Positions 9,922 to 18,637 are shown, numbered from the stretch's first letter. The stretch: 38,216 nucleotides of DNA from Hyphomicrobiales bacterium (GCA_024225445.1 JAAEMP010000176.1:1-38216), one strand, 5' to 3'. Notes: a model not told the origin generated them from the sequence alone. Translations and numbers: made by a program.

Positions 9922-11330
9922 GCAAAGCTGATAATGTTTTCAATTCAACCGCATCCAACGCCAAACATCGTTGGAACAGTGAAGAAGAAAATGTAACTGA
10001 ACGCGCTTTGGTGTTGGTTCCAGACTTCCGCAATAGTAAATCCAGGCTATCCCCCAATGCAGAGCAGGCTGAAGCCGGCAGTTCTACCGGTTTGGTGCTG
10101 GAACGATCACTGGATGCCAGAATTGAGGAAGCTGTTGGCCTTGCCAGAGCCATCAGTCTGGATGTTGTCAGTGCTATTGGAGTATCGGTGCGAAATCAGC
10201 GACCTGCAACATTGTTTGGCAAAGGCAAGGTGGAGGAAATTGCAGGGGTAGTTTCCAACCTGAAGGTCGGTCTTGCAATAATCGACCACGCAATCTCACC
10301 GGTCCAGCAGCAAAACCTGGAGAACGCCTGGAATTGCAAAGTGCTGGACCGAACTGCATTGATTCTGGAAATTTTTGGAGAAAGAGCCCAGACGCGGGAA
10401 GGGCGGGCACAGGTAGAACTGGCGCATTTGAATTATCAGAAAGGTCGATTGGTACGTAGCTGGACGCACCTGGAGCGCCAGCGTGGTGCGCTTGGATTTG
10501 TTGGTGGTCCGGGTGAAACCCAAATTGAGGCCGACCGGCGGATGATATCTGAACGCATCAACAGGCTGGAAAAACAACTTGAAAAAATACAGCGGACCAG
10601 GGCATTACACAGGGCGAAACGCCAAAAGATTCCTTATCCGGTTATCGCACTGGTGGGTTACACAAATGCCGGCAAATCAACGCTTTTTAATAAGCTTACC
10701 GGTTCGCAAGTCTACGTCAGGGATCAATTATTTGCCACACTGGACCCTACGCTGCGTCAGTTGCTTCTGCCTGAGGGTACAAAAGTAATTCTGTCGGATA
10801 CGGTTGGATTTGTGTCCAACCTTCCAACCCATTTGATTGCCGCGTTCCGTGCAACACTTGAAGAAGTGATTGAAGCAGATCTTATTATCCATGTACGTGA
10901 TATCTCGGACCCTGATACAAATGTTCAATCCAGGGATGTTTATCAGGTATTGGAGCAGTTGGGTGTGAATTGTGATGACAAAAGCCGCATAGTTGAAGCC
11001 TGGAACAAGACAGATTTGCTAAGCGATGAACAACGTATCTCAATCAGTCGATTGCGTACAGGCCATGGCGGTGAACACGGACCGGTTCTGATTTCATCGG
11101 TAACTGGTGATGGTATCCAAACATTACTGAAGGAAATTGAAAAACGGATATCAAGCAGAGACGATGTGATGGAGATTACGCTCGGAGTCAATTCACTTGG
11201 CAAATTGAACTGGGTTTATGAAAACACGCGTGTACTGGAACGTGAGGACATGGAAGATGGCGCTGTACGCCTGAAGCTGAGGGCTAATCCTGACCTTTTT
11301 CAGGAAATAGGTATGCTCGACAACGGGTAA
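9918..11330 (+). CDS. hflX: Ribosome-associated GTPase HflX
   Basis: HflX is a GTPase that binds the 50S subunit and splits stalled ribosomes under stress. It has 470 residues. An N-terminal HflX domain (with the glycine-rich [10 protein letters not shown] and the coiled-coil region [17 protein letters not shown]) precedes a GTPase domain. That domain has G1 GYTNAGKST around residue 245, G3 [14 protein letters not shown] and G4 NKTDLL. The start is TTG, overlapping the hfq stop as TTGA. This coupling is the usual hfq-hflX arrangement. The first 45 or so residues are polar and probably disordered. Confidence 0.96.
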   Translation: MSKADNVFNSTASNAKHRWNSEEENVTERALVLVPDFRNSKSRLSPNAEQAEAGSSTGLVLERSLDARIEEAVGLARAISLDVVSAIGVSVRNQRPATLFGKGKVEEIAGVVSNLKVGLAIIDHAISPVQQQNLENAWNCKVLDRTALILEIFGERAQTREGRAQVELAHLNYQKGRLVRSWTHLERQRGALGFVGGPGETQIEADRRMISERINRLEKQLEKIQRTRALHRAKRQKIPYPVIALVGYTNAGKSTLFNKLTGSQVYVRDQLFATLDPTLRQLLLPEGTKVILSDTVGFVSNLPTHLIAAFRATLEEVIEADLIIHVRDISDPDTNVQSRDVYQVLEQLGVNCDDKSRIVEAWNKTDLLSDEQRISISRLRTGHGGEHGPVLISSVTGDGIQTLLKEIEKRISSRDDVMEITLGVNSLGKLNWVYENTRVLEREDMEDGAVRLKLRANPDLFQEIGMLDNG

Positions 11331-11410
11331 GATTTTATGGGTTATTATCAGGGATATTTGGAACGATAGGGCACTTGAATACCTTCTCAATTTCCTTTGA
11401 CAAACTTGTC

Positions 11411-12076
11411 TTACACACTCATCGCCAGCACCCGGCTGATTTCACTCAATGAGCGTCCAGATTGCCGGTTTAGAGTGTTGAATGCATTTTGTGTGTTTGC
11501 CATTGCCTTTTGAGAAGTTGGCGCCTTGTCGATGACGTCCTCGGCAATCAGTCGCGCAACAACATCCCTTGAGAGGATATAACTGTCGACACCCATGAAA
11601 CGCAGGAAATACTGGCCGGTGTTGCCGCCGAGACGAGAGCCTCGCTTTTTAAGCATGTTAAGCAAGCCGGAATAATCGCTGCCGGGCCAGGTAGCAAAAA
11701 CCTTTGCGGCACTGCCATGTTCCCTTGCCAGATCACCAAGAAACAGGGCATTTTGATGGACAGACCTGATTTTTGTACCGTGGCGAACAATGCTCTTGTC
11801 TGTTACCAGGCGATCAAAATCATCATCATTCAACATGGCGCATCGCCCTATATCAAATCCGTGGAATGCTTTTTCAAAACCCGGCCACATGCTTTCGACA
11901 ACCTTCCAGTTGAAGCCTGCCTGAAATATGCATTTGGACATGCAGGACAGCCAACGATCGTCGGGAACCAGTTGTAGCTCACCCGGGGATTTGGGAGCCG
12001 CCAGAAGATCTTCAAGCACTTTGGCTCCGCCTTTTCGTTCAGCAGCAATTTTGTAAATCTCATCGAATGTTCGCAT
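11411..12076 (-). CDS. DNA-3-methyladenine glycosylase I (Tag) family protein, divergent
   Basis: The protein has 221 residues and the fold signature of the Tag family (methyladenine glycosylase): QAGFNWKVVESMWPGFEKAF aligns with the QAGLSW region of E. coli Tag, followed by FDxxxxAxLxxxDxxRL and IVRHGTKI. Such enzymes excise alkylated bases. Three features differ from classical Tag. The N-terminus lacks the MERCxW start, there is no C-terminal HxxxC pair, so the zinc snap is missing, and the glutamate just before the QAG motif appears replaced by cysteine. The substrate may therefore differ from 3-methyladenine. It lies downstream of mazG on the same strand, 98 bases away. Confidence 0.8.
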   Translation of the reverse strand: MRTFDEIYKIAAERKGGAKVLEDLLAAPKSPGELQLVPDDRWLSCMSKCIFQAGFNWKVVESMWPGFEKAFHGFDIGRCAMLNDDDFDRLVTDKSIVRHGTKIRSVHQNALFLGDLAREHGSAAKVFATWPGSDYSGLLNMLKKRGSRLGGNTGQYFLRFMGVDSYILSRDVVARLIAEDVIDKAPTSQKAMANTQNAFNTLNRQSGRSLSEISRVLAMSV

Positions 12077-12174
12077 GAAGAGTAGCCTGGATTCAAATTG
12101 CCGTTATATATCGGTGGGAAAATGCAATATTGGTCGATTGATTCAAGAATAACATGAAACCTGAGGTTTGGATG

Positions 12175-13002
12175 TTATTTTTTCTCCTGGCGCTTGGCTT
12201 CATCCCACAGGCGATCCATTTGACTTTGTCCTGTTTCTTCCAGCTTTGTTCCTGACTTTTCGATTTCATTTTCAACGAAAGAAAAACGTCGTCGGAACTT
12301 ATTATTTGACTTTCGCAGGGCGTTATCGGGTTCCTGGCCAAAATGACGGGCCAGATTGGCGATGGTAAACAGTAAATCGCCGATTTCACCCTCGATCTGT
12401 TTGTTGTCACCACCTGCCATTGCTTCAGTCAATTCCTCAACTTCCTCGCGAAGTTTATCAATTACCTGCCCGGGATTGTCCCAGTCAAATCCCACACGCG
12501 CAGCTTTTCTCTGAAGTTTTACTGCTGTTTGAAGTGCTGGCAGGTTTGATGGTACATCATCCAGAATGCTTGAAACTGCGGTCTTTGTTTTTGCTGCAGT
12601 AGATTTTCGATGTACTTTATCAGCTTTTTCTTGAGCCTTGATTTCTTCCCAGGCTCCCTTTGCCATTCCCGAACTGCGGGCGTCCCCGTCACCAAATACA
12701 TGGGGATGCCGACGGATCATCTTGGTTGTTATGGCTTCGACCACGTCAGCGAAATTGAACAAACCTGCCTCTTCAGCCATGCGGGCATGGTAAACAGGCT
12801 GCAACAACAAATCTCCCAGTTCATCGCGCAAATCGTCCCAATCCTGACGTTCAATAGCATCGGCAACCTCATAGGCCTCCTCAATTGTGTAGGGTGATAT
12901 TGATGCAAAGTCCTGTTCCAGATCCCAGGGACACCCGGTATTGGGTGTGCGAAGTGCAGCCATGATTTCCACCAGATTGGTGATGTTGCGCGAAGGTTTC
13001 AT
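12175..13002 (-). CDS. mazG: Nucleoside triphosphate pyrophosphohydrolase MazG
   Basis: MazG hydrolyses (d)NTPs to monophosphates and pyrophosphate, cleaning the nucleotide pool and influencing stress responses. It has 275 residues with two MazG domains. The first holds the metal-binding helices TIEEAYEVADAI and LRDELGDLLLQ after the CPWD motif, and the IRRHPHVFG signature. The second repeats the pattern with KLREEVEELTEAM and EGEIGDLLFTIANLARH. It lies close to hflX, as in many alphaproteobacteria, but on the opposite strand. A short GAGG site precedes the ATG, and a hairpin (13015-13031) lies just upstream of it. Confidence 0.95.
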   Translation of the reverse strand: MKPSRNITNLVEIMAALRTPNTGCPWDLEQDFASISPYTIEEAYEVADAIERQDWDDLRDELGDLLLQPVYHARMAEEAGLFNFADVVEAITTKMIRRHPHVFGDGDARSSGMAKGAWEEIKAQEKADKVHRKSTAAKTKTAVSSILDDVPSNLPALQTAVKLQRKAARVGFDWDNPGQVIDKLREEVEELTEAMAGGDNKQIEGEIGDLLFTIANLARHFGQEPDNALRKSNNKFRRRFSFVENEIEKSGTKLEETGQSQMDRLWDEAKRQEKK

Positions 13003-13014
13003 AAAAGCCTCTAG

Positions 13015-13031
13015 AACCAGTTTTGCTGGTT
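13015..13031 (-). other. Hairpin upstream of mazG
   Basis: AACCAG-tttg-CTGGTT style inverted repeat (six-base arms at 13015-13020 and 13026-13031, five-base spacer) lies 12 bases ahead of the mazG start codon. In the mRNA it would fold directly before the ribosome-binding site. It might be an operator or a leader hairpin. Confidence 0.35.
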
Positions 13032-13150
13032 GTGTTTGGGATTCAGGTTTGACAGTTGGTGAGGGGATACCATGCCGGTTTACCCGAACTAAAATAAAAG
13101 ATCGAACCCATTGGTTGTGTCATAAACGGTTTATTTACGCTCAATATGCA

Positions 13151-13171
13151 AAAGTGCAAGTGTTGCACTTT
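13151..13171. promoter_or_regulatory. 21-base perfect palindrome upstream of ftsB
   Basis: AAAGTGCAA-gtg-TTGCACTTT has two perfect nine-base arms around a three-base spacer and ends 31 bases before the ftsB ATG. Such symmetry suggests a dimeric regulator operator, though a leader hairpin is possible. The core reads CAA-N3-TTG, similar to the core of the palindrome before ntrY (2617-2632). Confidence 0.5.
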
Positions 13172-13202
13172 ACCGATTTTGTATATTGTCCGGGAAATAT
13201 TG

Positions 13203-13520
13203 ATGGCCACACGCCAGAAGAAAAATAGCCGATTTTCAGGGTTGGCAGTGCCAGCAGTTTGTTTGTGTATTCTGGGATATTACGGGTTTCATGCCTATCA
13301 GGGTAGTCTCGGAATAAAATCGCGTTCCGCAATGGAGCAGAAATCACTGGATCTGGAATTTGAGTTGGCCCGTCTTCACGAAGAGCATGCCAGTTTAAAA
13401 ATCAAGGTTGGATTGTTACGCAACGGGCGTGTGGAAAAAGATATGCTTGACCAGCAGGCCCGTCATCTGCTCAATTTCGTCAAAGCAAACGAATATGTCA
13501 TAATATCCGGGAAAAATTAG
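13203..13520 (+). CDS. ftsB: Cell division protein FtsB / septum formation initiator (DivIC family)
   Basis: FtsB links with FtsL and FtsQ in the divisome. The protein has 105 residues from the ATG at 13203. It has a short basic cytoplasmic N-terminus (TRQKKNSR), one membrane segment (about 13-31, including LAVPAVCLCILGYYGF) and a coiled coil (about 42-75, EQKSLDLEFELARLHEEHA). The tail ends in the family pattern DMLDQQARHLLNFVKANEYVI. The frame is open further up to 13146, but that stretch covers the palindrome and is Cys-rich and unlike FtsB, so I reject it. Placement just before pdhA is typical of alphaproteobacteria; the usual upstream eno gene is absent here. Confidence 0.92.
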   Translation: MATRQKKNSRFSGLAVPAVCLCILGYYGFHAYQGSLGIKSRSAMEQKSLDLEFELARLHEEHASLKIKVGLLRNGRVEKDMLDQQARHLLNFVKANEYVIISGKN

Positions 13521-13657
13521 TTAACTCAAATTTGGTTAATTGTCCAAAATCAATTAATTTTCAATACTTTAACTTGTGTATTGAATGTAATATTTGTGAT
13601 TGAATTTTCCGTAAAATTGAATATTGTCCATCAAATATTCTATGTGGAGAAATATTC
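13521..13657 (+). promoter_or_regulatory. AT-rich pdhA leader with repeated AATATTC
   Basis: This 137-base gap is strikingly AT-rich. The octamer AAATATTC occurs twice as a direct repeat (13633-13640 and 13650-13657), flanking the GGAG ribosome-binding site. The first copy also forms an inverted repeat with GAATATT at 13619-13625. The promoter of the pdh operon probably lies here, but I cannot place -35 and -10 boxes with certainty. Confidence 0.4.
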
Positions 13658-14674
13658 ATGGTAACAAAGCCTCGTAAAACCTCACGGGCCAAATCCAAGC
13701 CATCTCCAGTTGCTGATTTTTCCAAACAGGAAGATTTTTCGGCTTATCGCGAGATGCTGCTGATCAGACGGTTTGAGGAAAAAGCCGGACAGTTGTACGG
13801 CATGGGACATATCGGCGGGTTTTGCCATTTATACATTGGCCAGGAAGCTGTCGTCGTTGGTATGCAGGCTGCAATTGATGAGGGTGATCAGTTAATAACT
13901 TCCTATCGTGACCATGGCCATATGTTGGCCTGCGGCATGGATGCAAAAGGTGTTATGGCAGAACTGACCGGGCGTGAGAATGGATATTCTGGCGGCAAAG
14001 GTGGCTCCATGCACATGTTTTCGCGTGAGAAAAACTTTTTTGGCGGGCATGGTATCGTTGGTGCCCAGGTATCCCTTGGTACCGGTTTGGCTTTTGCCAA
14101 CAATTACCGGGGAAATGACAGGTTGAGTGTTACCTATTTTGGCGATGGAGCTTCCAATCAGGGACAGGTTTATGAAAGTTTCAACATGGCAGAACTTTGG
14201 AAACTGCCGGTAATTTACGTTATAGAAAACAATCGATACGCTATGGGCACTGCGGTGAAACGGTCTTCGGCGCTGACAGATTTCTCAAAGCGAGGCTCTT
14301 CGTTCAATATCCCCGGTGTTCAGGTGGATGGCATGGATGTGCGGGCAGTCAAGGCGGCAGGTGATGAGGCTGCGGCTTTTTGCCGGGCAGGTAAAGGACC
14401 GATAATTCTGGAGATGCAGACTTATCGCTATCGCGGTCATTCGATGTCTGACCCGGCCAAGTACCGTTCAAAGGATGAAGTGCAGAAAATGCGTGCTGAA
14501 CATGATCCGATTGAACAGGTCAAACAGCGACTGATTTCAAAAAAATGGGCGGACGAGGCAGAGTTGAAATCCATTGATAAAGATATTCGTTCACTGGTTT
14601 CGGAGGCCGCTGAATTTGCCATGAATGACAAACTGCCTGATGCGGGCGAACTTTACACCGATATTTTGCGCTAA
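13658..14674 (+). CDS. pdhA: Pyruvate dehydrogenase E1 component, alpha subunit
   Basis: PdhA forms with PdhB the thiamine-diphosphate-dependent E1 enzyme that decarboxylates pyruvate and passes the acetyl unit to lipoate. It has 338 residues. The TPP motif runs from GDGASNQGQVYESFNMA to ENNRYAMGT, with the essential GDG and the Asn about 27-30 residues on. The region YRYRGHSMSDPAKYRS corresponds to the regulatory loop phosphorylated in mitochondria. An upstream GGAG supports the ATG. The first 25 residues are basic and proline-rich, as usual for bacterial E1 alpha. First gene of the pdhA-pdhB-x-pdhC run. Confidence 0.97.
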   Translation: MVTKPRKTSRAKSKPSPVADFSKQEDFSAYREMLLIRRFEEKAGQLYGMGHIGGFCHLYIGQEAVVVGMQAAIDEGDQLITSYRDHGHMLACGMDAKGVMAELTGRENGYSGGKGGSMHMFSREKNFFGGHGIVGAQVSLGTGLAFANNYRGNDRLSVTYFGDGASNQGQVYESFNMAELWKLPVIYVIENNRYAMGTAVKRSSALTDFSKRGSSFNIPGVQVDGMDVRAVKAAGDEAAAFCRAGKGPIILEMQTYRYRGHSMSDPAKYRSKDEVQKMRAEHDPIEQVKQRLISKKWADEAELKSIDKDIRSLVSEAAEFAMNDKLPDAGELYTDILR

Positions 14675-14695
14675 GGGTTATAGGGATATTAGGAC

Positions 14696-16111
14696 ATGCC
14701 AATAGAAATCTTGATGCCAGCGCTGTCTCCAACCATGGAGGAAGGTAATCTTGCCAAATGGCTGGTAAATGAAGGCGACAAGGTAGCAGCAGGCGATGTG
14801 ATCGCCGAGATTGAAACTGATAAAGCTACTATGGAAGTTGAAGCTGCCGATGAGGGAACAGTAGCAAAACTTGTTGTCGCTGAAGGCAGCGAGGGCGTAA
14901 AAGTCAATGCCCTGATTGCCTTATTGGCGGAAGATGGCGAGGATGCCGGTGCATTTGCCTCCTATGAACCTTCAACAATAGTAGCGACCACAAACGTAGT
15001 CGATGGCTCGGATAATGCAATTGTTGAGGAAACAGTTGAAAGTGATGTCTCGCAAAAAGTCGAAAAAATTGAGATTGGTGGGGATAGTTTCTCCGGTGAA
15101 GTCGAGACGGAAATACCAGCCGGCACAAAAATGATCGCGCTTAGTGTGCGTGAGGCATTGCGTGATGCAATGGCAGAAGAAATGCGCATTGATGAAGACG
15201 TTTTCATCATGGGTGAAGAGGTGGCGGAATATCAGGGTGCCTATAAAATTACGCAAGGATTGCTGGAAGAATTCAGCGCACGCAGGGTAATTGACACTCC
15301 GATTACCGAGCATGGTTTCGCTGGCATCGGCGTTGGCGCAGCAATGGCGGGTTTAAAACCGATTGTAGAATTTATGACATTTAATTTTGCCATGCAGGCA
15401 ATGGACCAGATCATCAATTCTGCTGCAAAAACACTTTATATGTCAGGTGGCCAGATGGGAGCGCCAATCGTATTTCGCGGTGCAAATGGAGCCGCTGCCA
15501 GGGTGGCAGCTCAACACTCGCAGTGTTATGCGGCGTGGTTCAGCCATATTCCTGGACTCAAGGTAATAGCACCTTATGATGCTTGTGATGCAAAGGGTTT
15601 GCTAAAGGCGGCTATTCGCGATCCCAATCCGATAATTTTTCTGGAAAACGAGATATTATATGGCAGAACTTTTAATGTGCCCGATATTGAAGATTTCGTT
15701 TTGCCGATTGGAAAAGCGCGAATTCACAAAACCGGCAAAGATGCCACAATAGTTTCATTTTCTATAGGAATGACCTATGCAATTGAAGCGGCAGAACGGT
15801 TGGAGAAAGAAGACATTGACTGCGAAATAATTGATCTCAGAACTATTCGTCCCCTGGATATGGAAACAATTCTGACATCGGTTCGCAAAACCGGCAGGCT
15901 GGTTTGTGTCGAGGAAGGGTTTCCGCAATCCTCGGTCGGTTCACATATTGCCTCTCAGGTAATGCAACAGGCTTTTGATTGGCTGGATGCCCCGGTAATT
16001 ACAATTTGCGGCAAGGATGTACCCATGCCATACGCGGCAAATCTGGAAAAATTGGCACTGCCAAATGTCGATGAAGTTGTTGAGGCTGTGAAATCGGTGA
16101 GTTATCGATAG
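14696..16111 (+). CDS. pdhB: Pyruvate dehydrogenase E1 component, beta subunit with N-terminal lipoyl domain
   Basis: This is the E1 beta subunit fused to a lipoyl domain, an arrangement common in alphaproteobacteria. It has 471 residues. The lipoyl domain covers 1-80 with the modified lysine Lys43 in [12 protein letters not shown] linker of about 60 acidic residues follows. The E1 beta domain starts near 145 ([18 protein letters not shown]) and contains [34 protein letters not shown] and the transketolase C-terminal half ([12 protein letters not shown]). The lipoyl domain is nearly the same protein sequence as that of PdhC but differs at many third codon positions. It follows pdhA by 21 bases. 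Confidence 0.97.
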   Translation: MPIEILMPALSPTMEEGNLAKWLVNEGDKVAAGDVIAEIETDKATMEVEAADEGTVAKLVVAEGSEGVKVNALIALLAEDGEDAGAFASYEPSTIVATTNVVDGSDNAIVEETVESDVSQKVEKIEIGGDSFSGEVETEIPAGTKMIALSVREALRDAMAEEMRIDEDVFIMGEEVAEYQGAYKITQGLLEEFSARRVIDTPITEHGFAGIGVGAAMAGLKPIVEFMTFNFAMQAMDQIINSAAKTLYMSGGQMGAPIVFRGANGAAARVAAQHSQCYAAWFSHIPGLKVIAPYDACDAKGLLKAAIRDPNPIIFLENEILYGRTFNVPDIEDFVLPIGKARIHKTGKDATIVSFSIGMTYAIEAAERLEKEDIDCEIIDLRTIRPLDMETILTSVRKTGRLVCVEEGFPQSSVGSHIASQVMQQAFDWLDAPVITICGKDVPMPYAANLEKLALPNVDEVVEAVKSVSYR

Positions 16112-16113
16112 CA

Positions 16114-16404
16114 ATGCTGGAGCGTCTTGATTTCAAAACTGTGCGATTTGACAAGTTGGCTGATACAATTCTGGTCAATGGAAAAAAAATAGTTGTCGAA
16201 ATTTCACGCGATGCCCTTGAGGCTCTATACCGCCGTGAATTTACAGGTGAAGAGGCTGTAATCAAAGCGGTTGAAGAATCAAAACGGTTGAATCATCTGG
16301 CGAATATGATTCCGGCTGACGATGGAAAAATACACATTACTGCAGCTCTGATGCTGGGAAACGGCCAGTTCAGCCAGCTGCATGCAAACAAAACCGGAGA
16401 TTAA
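16114..16404 (+). CDS. Small uncharacterised protein between pdhB and pdhC
   Basis: This 96-residue protein starts two bases after pdhB and ends five bases before pdhC, so it is part of the operon and likely co-translated. It has no signal peptide or membrane segment and should be cytosolic. The middle reads IVVEISRDALEALYRREFTG, then a helical stretch EAVIKAVEESKRLNHLANMI. The pattern of a strand followed by IS-x-x-AL and a helical tail reminds me of the small DUF1488-type proteins, and small DUF proteins are known inside rhizobial pdh clusters, but I cannot name the family with confidence. A role in E1/E2 assembly is only inference from position. Confidence 0.8.
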   Translation: MLERLDFKTVRFDKLADTILVNGKKIVVEISRDALEALYRREFTGEEAVIKAVEESKRLNHLANMIPADDGKIHITAALMLGNGQFSQLHANKTGD

Positions 16405-16409
16405 TCCCT

Positions 16410-17750
16410 ATGGCAATTAACATCACCATGCCAGCGTTATCGCCTACCATGGAAGAAGGCAATCTGGCAAAATGGCTGGTAAAAGAAGGCGACACAGTCT
16501 CCGCTGGCGACGTCATTGCAGAGATTGAAACTGACAAGGCAACCATGGAAGTGGAAGCCGTTGATGAGGGGATTGTTGCAAAACTTGTTGTTGATGCGGG
16601 TAGTGAAGGTGTGAAAGTCAATGCGGTGATTGCTGTATTGGCTGAAGAAGGCGAGGATATCGCCAAAGTGGGTGCTGATCCAGTTAGCGTGAATGGGGTA
16701 CAAAGCGATTCTGAATCGAAAAAACCTGAATCTGTCACATCCACTGTGTCGACTCCACCAGTCAGCGCCCAAATTCAGGAAAGCCCGTCAGCTGTAAGCG
16801 GCACCAGCAAGGATCGAGTATTTGCTTCGCCGCTTGCCAGGAGAATTGCCAGGGACTCCGGTATTGATCTGGCGGTGATCAAGGGTTCAGGGCCTGGCGG
16901 CAGAGTTGTCAAGCGTGACGTTGAAAATTACTCTGGCGCGACCGCCTCCGCTGTGGTTTCGCGCGATACAGGTGTCAGCGGTGCGCAGGTTGCCGGGGGA
17001 AAAGTGGCGGCTATCTCCAGTGACCAGACTCTCAAAATGTTTGAAGAGGGTTCTTTTGAGCTGATTCCGCATGATAATATGCGGAAAATTATCGCCAAAC
17101 GCCTGGTGCAATCAAAACAGACTGTTCCCCATTTTTACTTGAGCGTTGACTGTGAAATCGATTCTTTGCTGAAAATTCGCTCCGAAATCAATTCTGCAGC
17201 GCCTGTTGTTGATGGAAACCCGATTTACAAGATTTCCGTCAATGACATAATCATCAAGGCACTGGCTCTGGGGTTGCGGGATATTCCCGAAGCGAATGTT
17301 TCCTGGAGTGAGGATAATATGATCCGTCACAAACATTGTGATGTCGGAGTTGCGGTTTCAATTCCCGGTGGACTGATTACGCCCATTATTCGAAATGCCG
17401 AGGAAAAATCCTTGTCGGTTATAGCCAATGAAATGAAGGATCTGGCTGCAAGGGCACGTAACCGTAAACTGTTGCCTCAGGAATATCAGGGTGGATCAAC
17501 GGCTGTATCCAATTTGGGGATGTTTGGCATCAAAGATTTCTCAGCCGTTATCAATCCACCTCATGCTACTATTCTTGCCGTTGGAGGCGGAGAAAAACGG
17601 GCCAATGTCAAGGATGGGGAGATTAAAGTCGCAACCATGATGTCGGTGACGCTTTCGACTGATCACAGGGCTGTAGACGGTGTTCTGGGTGCACAATTAC
17701 TTGGGTCATTCAAACAATATGTTGAGAACCCAATTAGTATGCTGGTTTAG
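16410..17750 (+). CDS. pdhC: Pyruvate dehydrogenase E2 component (dihydrolipoamide acetyltransferase)
   Basis: PdhC is the structural core and acetyltransferase of the pyruvate dehydrogenase complex. It has 446 residues. One lipoyl domain (1-80, Lys43 in [11 protein letters not shown]) is followed by an Ser/Pro-rich linker and a peripheral subunit-binding domain around 137-172 (FASPLARRIARDSGID, GSGPGGRVVKRDVE). The catalytic domain from about 210 has the active-site DHRAVDG with His419. ATG start, five bases after the small 96-residue gene. The lpdA gene for E3 lies 930 bases downstream rather than adjacent. Confidence 0.97.
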   Translation: MAINITMPALSPTMEEGNLAKWLVKEGDTVSAGDVIAEIETDKATMEVEAVDEGIVAKLVVDAGSEGVKVNAVIAVLAEEGEDIAKVGADPVSVNGVQSDSESKKPESVTSTVSTPPVSAQIQESPSAVSGTSKDRVFASPLARRIARDSGIDLAVIKGSGPGGRVVKRDVENYSGATASAVVSRDTGVSGAQVAGGKVAAISSDQTLKMFEEGSFELIPHDNMRKIIAKRLVQSKQTVPHFYLSVDCEIDSLLKIRSEINSAAPVVDGNPIYKISVNDIIIKALALGLRDIPEANVSWSEDNMIRHKHCDVGVAVSIPGGLITPIIRNAEEKSLSVIANEMKDLAARARNRKLLPQEYQGGSTAVSNLGMFGIKDFSAVINPPHATILAVGGGEKRANVKDGEIKVATMMSVTLSTDHRAVDGVLGAQLLGSFKQYVENPISMLV

Positions 17751-17767
17751 ATAAAGTTTGTAATGAT

Positions 17768-18155
17768 ATGAAAAATAGTAATAAAATTATTTTTGCTTTT
17801 CTTTTTATTCTGATCTTGTCTCTCTCATTTGGGCAGGGAAATGCCAAATCCAATCGCGAAATTAAGAAAGAGTTAAAGGCTTTGGTTGCTGACAAAACCG
17901 TCAAATTAAGCCAGCGCGAAAATTCATATTTCTATTTTGCGCCCGGTGGTGGTGTTTATTACGTGCCGGGGGGGGGAAGTTAAGCGATTACATTGGGGAA
18001 TTAAGTATTTTTCTGGTGAACTACAGATTTGTGTTAATTTTTCGCATCGGTTTATTACAAATGCGGGCTGTGGATCAAAAAAATTCTTCCTCAAACGTAT
18101 TGTTGGCAATGGTGATATTTATCGACTTGCGACTTCGAGAACATTTAGAAACTAA
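17768..18155 (+). pseudogene. Secreted protein gene interrupted by a one-base shift in a poly-G tract
   Basis: The open frame from 17768 gives 71 residues: a signal peptide (KIIFAFLFILILSLSF, cleavage after GNA), then SYFYFAPGGGVYYVPGGGS and a stop at 17981. The stop follows nine G bases (17968-17976). With eight G the frame would continue as GGEVKRLHWGIKYFSGELQ to a stop at 18155, giving a 128-residue secreted protein with two cysteines. The continued part has the pattern of small rhizobial secreted proteins (aromatic strand, W, then a Cys-containing strand, a second Cys, and a basic Y end), broadly like DUF995, though I cannot assign it. The extended frame ends nine bases from the convergent gene at 18164. 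It may be phase-variable, a recent pseudogene, or a sequencing error in the homopolymer. Confidence 0.65.
17968..17976 (+). repeat. Nine-G homopolymer tract
   Basis: Nine consecutive G bases fall inside the secreted-protein gene, exactly where the two reading frames join. It is the longest G run I noticed in the window. Tracts of this kind slip readily during replication and are also a common site of sequencing error. Confidence 0.9.
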
Positions 18156-18163
18156 CATTCACC

Positions 18164-18400
18164 TTATTGAAGCAATCGAGACACCAACTGTGCGAAACTG
18201 TCACCAAACCTTGCGAGAATATAGGCGATCAGAAAAAACATGGCGATACTGGTAGCCACTTTAATGGGATCGATTGCTAGCACCGAACGAATCGCGCGAT
18301 AGGCCAATAACCCCAATACTAGCAATCCAGGATATTTGAAAAACCATGGCAAAGCCAGAATGTTTGAAATAAGGGCACTGGACGTAAGGGTATCGAGCAC
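18164..18400 (-). CDS. Small two-helix membrane protein
   Basis: A 78-residue frame from a GTG codon encodes two clear hydrophobic segments, about 13-35 (NILALPWFFKYPGLLVLGLL) and 45-65 (IKVATSIAMFFLIAYILARF), joined by a short loop with RAIRSVLAID. An in-frame stop lies seven codons upstream of the GTG, so it cannot extend far. I do not recognise the family. It converges on the frameshifted secreted gene with nine bases between them. No strong ribosome-binding site is visible, and this lowers my confidence that it is expressed. Confidence 0.5.
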   Translation of the reverse strand: MLDTLTSSALISNILALPWFFKYPGLLVLGLLAYRAIRSVLAIDPIKVATSIAMFFLIAYILARFGDSFAQLVSRLLQ

Positions 18401-18637
18401 GGAATGAACTTTCAGTGGTTAAAACTAGTCTGGAAATATACTACAAAATGGACGAAAATATAACACCTGATTGAATAAATTTGAGTGATACTGCGGATCT
18501 CGCTATTTTGATACTATTGCTAGCCATGGATTGTTGCTCTGATTTGGCAAGTTGTGGAGGTACATAGCAAAACTGTGGAAGTATTGGAAGTGGGTAGCGT
18601 AAATATGTATCTTATGAATCTGAAATAAGTACTAACT

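Noticed and set aside
13146-13202. N-terminal extension of FtsB
   Set aside because: This part covers the 21-base palindrome and encodes Cys-rich residues unlike any FtsB; the ATG at 13203 gives a normal start.
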